Shown: positions 37,101 to 40,957 of the stretch, in pieces
Layout of the letters: every line of letters starts with the position of its first letter
How positions within the stretch are numbered: position 1 is the first letter of the stretch
Assembly (NCBI GenBank): GCA_002811645.1
Contig: PDIP01000093.1
Location: 18,700-59,656, forward strand
Length of the DNA: 40,957 bases
From: Corallochytrium limacisporum
Lineage: Eukaryota > Opisthokonta
Reading direction: 5' to 3'
The notes under the pieces: generated by a model
Told to the model about the DNA's origin: nothing
Database searches by the model: none
What the model saw: only the letters and a program-made list of their open reading frames with translations
Program-made: the position numbers and the translations under genes

Positions 37101-39813
37101 GTACATGCGCCCTGATGGTCAACCTGCGCTGCAGCGGAACGGGATGCGCGTTATGGCGGGTGCCATCCCTATGACCTCGCTGTACATTAACGACGATAAT
37201 CCATTCCTGTACGCCATGGCTCGCGTCAGTGGCGTCGCCAGCGACTCCAGTTCGACCGCCATTGAAGCCACGGCCATGGGTGACGATGACGACGACGACC
37301 CCTTGCACAGCTTTACCGGAGGTTCTGATGTCGTGGACCTGAACTCTTCGGTTATCGACGACCCTGATTCACCTATCACCCGCCGTAGCCGTGCCATCCG
37401 CAACAAGGCTGGCATGGGCGAAGGCTTAGCCGCACCCGCTGTCCTTGGCAAGCCGATCGGCAGCTCAGAGACTATGCGCTCCCTGCGGGGCCGCGATTCC
37501 CTGCGCGAAATCACAAACACTGCGCAGATATTGCTGGAATGGAACATTAACGTGCCGAAGCACACCGGCCTGATTGTTTGTACCGGCAAGCAGGGCCAGA
37601 AGGTGAAGAAATACTCATACAAGGTCATCCATGAGATTGCCATGGAATACGCCCTGACCCTGCAGAAGCAAGGCATCGGTCCCGGCGATCGGGTCATTGT
37701 GGCGCACCGTCCGGGCATTGATCAGTATGGCGCTTTCTACGGATGCTTCTACGTCGGCGCGGTGCCGACTCTGGTGAATCCGCCGGAAATTGTCGACCTG
37801 CCGTCGGCGGCCACGAATAAGTCCAAGAGCCACAGCGATGCCACGCGCGCCGCCGTTTCCAGCTGGCGCCTGTTCTGGGCCATGCTTCTAGCCATCAACT
37901 ACAAGAGGACCGCTGGACTGCCCGTTGTCTGTGAGACGGACGTAGCCAAGACAGCGAAAAGCACGCGCATGAGCCGCGTCTTTCCGGAGATTGCGGACCG
38001 CTTCACCATGATTGTCAAGCAAAGCTTTACTGGTGGCATGCTGAGTTCCAACAAGATCAAAGACGTGAAGTACCTGCCGTACATTGAGCGTGGTAAGCGA
38101 TCAACGTCACTGATTGACCTGAGCGCGAGCGCCAACGGAGTCCTGGTCGGTGCGCAATACAGTCACGACCAAGTCCTGCGTGCCATCCGTACCATCGGTG
38201 ATCAATGGAAGTGGAGCCAGCAGCAACATGTGGAAGGGTCGGACTACGATCGCAAGCCTATGATGGTGTGCGCTAACACATGCAACGGCTTTGGACGTAT
38301 GTTGCCCATGCTCGTGAACATGTACTACGGCCGGACGACCATTATCATTGATCCCGCGCAGCAGATAACCTACCCGGACACGATCTTTGCCGTCGCGGAT
38401 AAATTCCGTCCCGTGGTTGGTCTGATCAACACGTCGGTCCTCGACATTGCTGGACGGTACTGCCTCTGGCGCTCCAATCGCGACCACTACCACTCCAATG
38501 GCGGTCTCGCGACCGGCTCACGGACGTCCATGGGATCTGTCGGTATGGAGTCCGGTAGCACTGCTGCTATGTCCATGTACGACGAGTATGGCGCCATGAT
38601 CAAGCGAAGCCCGGCCTCTGCAGCTGTCAGTCGGGAGAATTTCGGCTCAAACGGTTCAATCTCCACGTCAGTTGGCGGTCGCGAAGTCTTTGACCTAAGT
38701 TTCCTCGAGACTCTGCTGGTGGAAAGCCGCACACGTCCTGAGGTAGAGATTGTCAGTCGCTTTGAAATGAGCGCCAATCTGACGCCTGGAACTGTGCGCT
38801 TTGTCTTCAGTTGCCCAGAAGCCCCTAGTGCTGTGGTGCCGCAGCTCATTCGAGAGTTCGACAGCACCGCTGCATCGAACGGCGTCGCGGTGGGACCCAT
38901 GGGTGCTGTTCTTGTCTCCCGCACGGCGCTGGAAGCAGGTAAAGTGCGCATTATGAGCGATGCGTCCGTCGCAGACGTCGACCAGAGCCCTGCGAGTCAT
39001 ACCCTCGACGGGACACTGCTAGTGCCCTGTGGCTCGCTGCTGCCAGGTACGGCGGCGGCAGTCGTTGACCCCGCCACCCAGCGGCTCTGTCTGCGTAACG
39101 AAATTGGCGAGCTGTGGATCAGTGCTCCGGGCAATGCACATCTGTATGCATCGATGACCGACAGTTCACAGGCCAATCTAGATGGCAACGGCAGTCTGTC
39201 AGGCGGGGGTAGCGCCAGCCACCGCACCATGACTGACCAAGACACCAAGTCGCTTGGATCCGCATTGACCACAGCCACGGAGGCCGCTGCTTTCAATTCA
39301 GAGGGCCTGGACTGTCGTTTGGGTTCGGACGGCCGTACTTACGTGCGGACCGGAACTCTGGGTTACGTGAACCAACGTCAGGGCAGCCCAGATCTCTACG
39401 TCTGCGGGAATTTCGAAGATTCGGTGGTGATTGAGGAAAGATGCCATTACTTCGCTGACATTGAACAGTCCATTGCAGACTCGTGCCCAAGCCGTCTGTT
39501 CTACGCCGGAGTATTGGTATTTAGCGTGAAGAATCAGCTTGTCGCCTTGATGGAGAGTCCAATCTCACCGGACCACTGCCTGGAGCTTGTGGTGCCTGTC
39601 TTCTTGCGCGTTTTGGAGCGGCACAACATTGCACTATCTGTGCTCTGCTTTGTGCCCCGCAAGACCATCTCGGCCACCGTCTACGGTGAGAAGCAGCGCG
39701 CCCGTAGTCAGCTTCAGTTCCTCAGGCAGCAACTCAGTATCAACTTTATGTTTGTGTTGGGATCCAGCAATGCGGTTGAGGAGGCGCAGTCAACATTTGC
39801 GTCGCCTCGCTGA
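34156..39813 (+). CDS. DIP2: DIP2/Cmr2 family protein with tandem adenylate-forming (FAAL-like) domains
   Basis: An 1885-residue protein of the DIP2 (disco-interacting protein 2) family, called Cmr2 in yeasts. The family has two fatty-acyl-AMP-ligase-like domains and has been linked to control of specific diacylglycerols. The first such domain spans about 360-1030, with FGTDPLFQVL, LDRTEESEMLWMAAFLACQYLGI and, near its end, VWNQRLYVVGRKQHAF. An acidic linker follows (run of Asp near 1043). The second domain spans about 1120-1880, with GIGPGDRVIVAHRPG, AFYGCFYVGAVPTLVNPP, a Ser/Gly-rich insertion (about 1445-1510) and a C-terminal subdomain with DLYVCGNFEDSVVIEERCHY. The N-terminal 350 residues are Ser/Asn/Arg-rich and predicted disordered, without the DMAP1-binding domain of animal DIP2. 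They contain four repeats of an E-x-P-Y-type tyrosine motif (Tyr 30, 63, 181, 209). Codons are C-rich. Convergent with PC4, 206 bases apart. Confidence 0.93.
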   Translation: MTEGNGSVWRGDKPLTPSADLDNDASEPIYENNSLRDTIRATRITPDTPKVRNISDDIDESPYENVSSVGGTLRQPYKETNKSRRSTTGSTDSSSHTFVPAEVMYTAGRQRQPLPETPDDAAGEAALKGLENKILAQSNSRTIDSLASFDDGYVEALSANDIVRPARSKDLFLKEGEDPIYEYISTKYGGGHRATLRILQDDQDSEDPYSNASSVAGTLRSNRRTRNNRTQRSDENNGGDSNNISNGSGGSENDKRESLEEIRSPMDNLALAMKSVSKGKTAHRTYNPELPERLIKASSRSPVLPERNSAQNRSLTDLIRSNSPAEGVSFSRRRETVSLPNQQRILQEMEPVQMLFNREHKRFGTDPLFQVLTSGSKDLSGKEYNAAKMTKLVRKVVSKILDAGRPQENELIVILLDRTEESEMLWMAAFLACQYLGITPVVFDTPDEVCSVKTKALLDLLTTYNVRTFLTQSSVTKRYTTLRGSSSSDIRRSSQDFKKLLQSEDQVLLDEARYLWQMMLAGKMILLDNLKSPSSRLQGMVDFAVLQPVRDRTSFLMPSDGVEYKGMLRLVSYSRGAYTHSSLTLSKALRTDNSSVIINLLPSKTPVGFWINIGLTLVEGNRTYPLGETHRSAAELLNLMTQSGCTHLIATHEALVDIAVGLGDIKQSKRKFNLSAIQQVIIPVEGRVRRGMGKLFIDALKAYGLSSTVICPVLCTAECGIISIGTVPNEMKPMAISLHSLQEGVVRLIEDNSNTPRGNGEEVTTLFDCGEIAPGVSITVVDGDDQQPLPEGRCGVVCVRTLGSGQAYHLQEIESQRFFKRRLFNENAMDTGSTLGSSPRRTGLGATATHRQTSTSSIGLGHLTKAPLYNVSNLEGFVWNQRLYVVGRKQHAFTLERRRHYNEDILDAINQLVDSVRMCADNKVITFAVKLHGLRQPCLLAETPTDAENDEVARWMWRVVQTISQRNRLTLLLAATCPPGALYMRPDGQPALQRNGMRVMAGAIPMTSLYINDDNPFLYAMARVSGVASDSSSTAIEATAMGDDDDDDPLHSFTGGSDVVDLNSSVIDDPDSPITRRSRAIRNKAGMGEGLAAPAVLGKPIGSSETMRSLRGRDSLREITNTAQILLEWNINVPKHTGLIVCTGKQGQKVKKYSYKVIHEIAMEYALTLQKQGIGPGDRVIVAHRPGIDQYGAFYGCFYVGAVPTLVNPPEIVDLPSAATNKSKSHSDATRAAVSSWRLFWAMLLAINYKRTAGLPVVCETDVAKTAKSTRMSRVFPEIADRFTMIVKQSFTGGMLSSNKIKDVKYLPYIERGKRSTSLIDLSASANGVLVGAQYSHDQVLRAIRTIGDQWKWSQQQHVEGSDYDRKPMMVCANTCNGFGRMLPMLVNMYYGRTTIIIDPAQQITYPDTIFAVADKFRPVVGLINTSVLDIAGRYCLWRSNRDHYHSNGGLATGSRTSMGSVGMESGSTAAMSMYDEYGAMIKRSPASAAVSRENFGSNGSISTSVGGREVFDLSFLETLLVESRTRPEVEIVSRFEMSANLTPGTVRFVFSCPEAPSAVVPQLIREFDSTAASNGVAVGPMGAVLVSRTALEAGKVRIMSDASVADVDQSPASHTLDGTLLVPCGSLLPGTAAAVVDPATQRLCLRNEIGELWISAPGNAHLYASMTDSSQANLDGNGSLSGGGSASHRTMTDQDTKSLGSALTTATEAAAFNSEGLDCRLGSDGRTYVRTGTLGYVNQRQGSPDLYVCGNFEDSVVIEERCHYFADIEQSIADSCPSRLFYAGVLVFSVKNQLVALMESPISPDHCLELVVPVFLRVLERHNIALSVLCFVPRKTISATVYGEKQRARSQLQFLRQQLSINFMFVLGSSNAVEEAQSTFASPR

Positions 39814-39877
39814 ATGAAAGAAGCCACATTTTTGACATAAGCGCACCCAAAATATCCTTTGGTTCCATTTTTGTGAC

Positions 39878-39883
39878 ATTAAA
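39878..39883 (+). terminator. ATTAAA polyadenylation signal of DIP2
   Basis: ATTAAA lies 65 bases past the DIP2 stop codon, with T-rich sequence around it. A mirror-image signal serves the convergent PC4 gene. Confidence 0.5.
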
Positions 39884-39945
39884 GAATTCATTACTTCATA
39901 CTCAAGATTCACATGGCAGAAACAATGCTGTTTCGTTTCCAATTC

Positions 39946-39951
39946 TTTAAT
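39946..39951 (-). terminator. ATTAAA polyadenylation signal of PC4
   Basis: On the minus strand ATTAAA lies about 70 bases past the PC4 stop. The two opposing signals are 62 bases apart, so the 3' ends of the two transcripts may nearly meet or overlap. Confidence 0.5.
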
Positions 39952-40019
39952 TCTTAGTTCCCCTGGGGAGTCAAGGGTTGTTGTAGTTGCCAAAATGTGT
40001 TTCGGTTTCGTTCGTGAGA

Positions 40020-40547
40020 TTATTTGAGCTCTTCAATAGCGTCCTCAATGTCGGGCATGATGCTCTGCATTGTTCGCCACTGGTCGAGAGGCAAGGATAG
40101 TCCTTTCTTCCCGGGCCGCATGTCACCATCATCAGTGAGGTAGTATTCGCGAATGTCAACCATGACCCGTCCACGAAAGCTCTTGACCTGCACCCGGCGC
40201 TTGGCTGTCAATTCAAACACAATGGACCCGTCGTCGAGCCGAGATTTCTTGACCTTCCGTTGCTGTTGCTGTGAATCACGGCGCTGGGTGGATTGACAGC
40301 CCCGAACCCCACTACTGCTTGCCTCTGATCCTCTCACTGCCGGTTTGGCGCGCTTGGTGTCGAAGCCATCACTGTCGTCGTCATCGTCTTCCACTACTGG
40401 TCGTTTCCGAGCTTCGCTGTCCTTACGCGATGTCTGCTGCTGTTGCGTAAGCTCCTGGTCATCATCTTCAAAGTCTGGAGGTGCCGGCCTGACTTGGTTG
40501 CCACCTCCCACGGCGGGCATTCCGTCTTCTTGTTTCACAGCACTCAT
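40020..40547 (-). CDS. PC4/Sub1 transcriptional coactivator
   Basis: A 175-residue protein with a C-terminal PC4 single-stranded-DNA-binding domain (about 106-172). Visible family features are FELTAKRRVQVKSFRGRVMVD (split as beta strands at 111-131), DIREYY (131-136), and MRPGKKGLSLPLDQW (143-157), followed by the dimerisation helix PDIEDAIEEL. In eukaryotes PC4/Sub1 helps RNA polymerase II transcription and protects single-stranded DNA in the nucleus. The first 105 residues are disordered, with Asp-rich, Gln-rich and Ser-rich segments and a likely bipartite nuclear localisation signal (RKRP at 47-50 and TKRAK at 64-68). This parallels the regulatory N-terminus of animal PC4. The start codon is the first ATG downstream of a TG microsatellite that lies in the leader. 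Single exon. Confidence 0.95.
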   Translation of the reverse strand: MSAVKQEDGMPAVGGGNQVRPAPPDFEDDDQELTQQQQTSRKDSEARKRPVVEDDDDDSDGFDTKRAKPAVRGSEASSSGVRGCQSTQRRDSQQQQRKVKKSRLDDGSIVFELTAKRRVQVKSFRGRVMVDIREYYLTDDGDMRPGKKGLSLPLDQWRTMQSIMPDIEDAIEELK

Positions 40548-40553
40548 TCCCTC

Positions 40554-40580
40554 TGTGTGTGTGTGTGTGTGTGTGTGTGT
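40554..40580. repeat. TG/CA dinucleotide microsatellite in the PC4 leader
   Basis: About 13 TG units (CA on the sense strand of PC4) end only 6 bases before the PC4 start codon. Length changes here would alter the 5' leader directly. Confidence 0.92.
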
Positions 40581-40957
40581 CTGTGACTAGTCTTCTTGCC
40601 GTTTGGCCATGAAACGGTTTCTCATCCCTGATGCATACCATTATTGCGGAGTTGACATAACTCTCCATCTTGAAATAGGAATCTCTCCAACTTAAATCAG
40701 AGCTGTGATCTTCAAGAGCAGCCCTTTCATCAGATCCGTTGCCCGATGGAATGTTCGTCGTTTGTTTCCGCAGCAGCTCAGGATTTGCGGCTTATGTTTC
40801 CGGGGTCGCCTACTGCCGGAATCAAGAGATTCACTTTTTGTCGTTTCGCGCGCGCGACCAAACGAGGGTTTCAGCTTCTCCCCGCCCAGGGGGTCGTTTG
40901 CCCTTTTTTCCTCTCCACTCGCTCTGAACCGTTGGCGGGAGTTGGGGGAGGGGGACG
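40581..40957. promoter_or_regulatory. PC4 upstream region at the right end of the window
   Basis: No gene is visible. A CG-rich element with an E2F-like octamer (TTTCGCGC, 40844-40851, within CGCGCGCG) lies about 300 bases upstream of PC4. Beyond it the sequence becomes pyrimidine- then G-rich. The arrangement resembles that upstream of ATM. Confidence 0.4.

Noticed and set aside
1-40957. tRNA, rRNA, snRNA, CRISPR and transposon searches by eye
   Set aside because: No B-box/cloverleaf pattern, spliceosomal RNA core, regularly spaced repeats, transposase, reverse transcriptase or long terminal repeats were recognised; a covariance-model search would be needed to exclude small RNAs.

Overview
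The window is nuclear DNA from a eukaryote, most likely a unicellular opisthokont (an early-diverging fungus or a unicellular holozoan). This placement is inferred from gene content: a Tel1/ATM kinase, a DIP2/Cmr2 protein, a GALK2-type sugar kinase, an NCA2 protein, a PRL phosphatase with a CAAX box, and an adenylyl cyclase whose catalytic domain resembles fungal Cyr1. All recognisable genes use the standard code and read as single uninterrupted exons, even the 8.3 kb ATM gene, so the genome is intron-poor. A run of 234 Ns (20861-21094) next to a poly-G tract marks a scaffold gap.

Layout. 478-8787 (-) is ATM/Tel1. It is divergent from a mitochondrial carrier of the carnitine/ornithine type (9571-10407, +). 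A 2.1 kb stretch without a clear gene follows. Then come a PRL/PTP4A phosphatase (12549-13049, +) and a GALK2-like kinase (13767-15161, +) with a TATA box and a palindrome upstream. Next are NCA2 (15290-17044, -), a dual-specificity phosphatase with an N-terminal zinc-finger motif (17552-18442, +), and an AidB-like acyl-CoA dehydrogenase (18569-20326, -). A possible small spliced gene spans the gap. A universal stress protein (21488-21991, -) is followed by another 2.1 kb non-coding stretch. An 1146-residue adenylyl cyclase lies at 24199-27639 (+). About 6.5 kb without a recognisable gene follows, rich in homopolymers and GA/CT tracts. A DIP2-type protein with tandem adenylate-forming domains (34156-39813, +) is convergent with a PC4/Sub1 coactivator (40020-40547, -).

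The genes do not form an operon or an obvious pathway. Loose themes are mitochondrial and lipid metabolism (carrier, NCA2, acyl-CoA dehydrogenase, DIP2), signalling (cyclase, two Cys-phosphatases) and genome maintenance/transcription (ATM, PC4).

The observations most worth checking are: (1) the cyclase carries a complete first catalytic domain and a second one that has lost every catalytic residue, so an intramolecular pair should be dead; (2) a phosphatase is joined to a C2H2 motif spaced like the UBZ3 ubiquitin-binding finger; (3) four spaced tyrosine motifs in the DIP2 N-terminus, three of them YxN; (4) an exact 12-mer, GGGGGCCTATTT, occurs three times in intergenic DNA; (5) a CGG-N8-CCG palindrome sits just upstream of the galactokinase TATA box.
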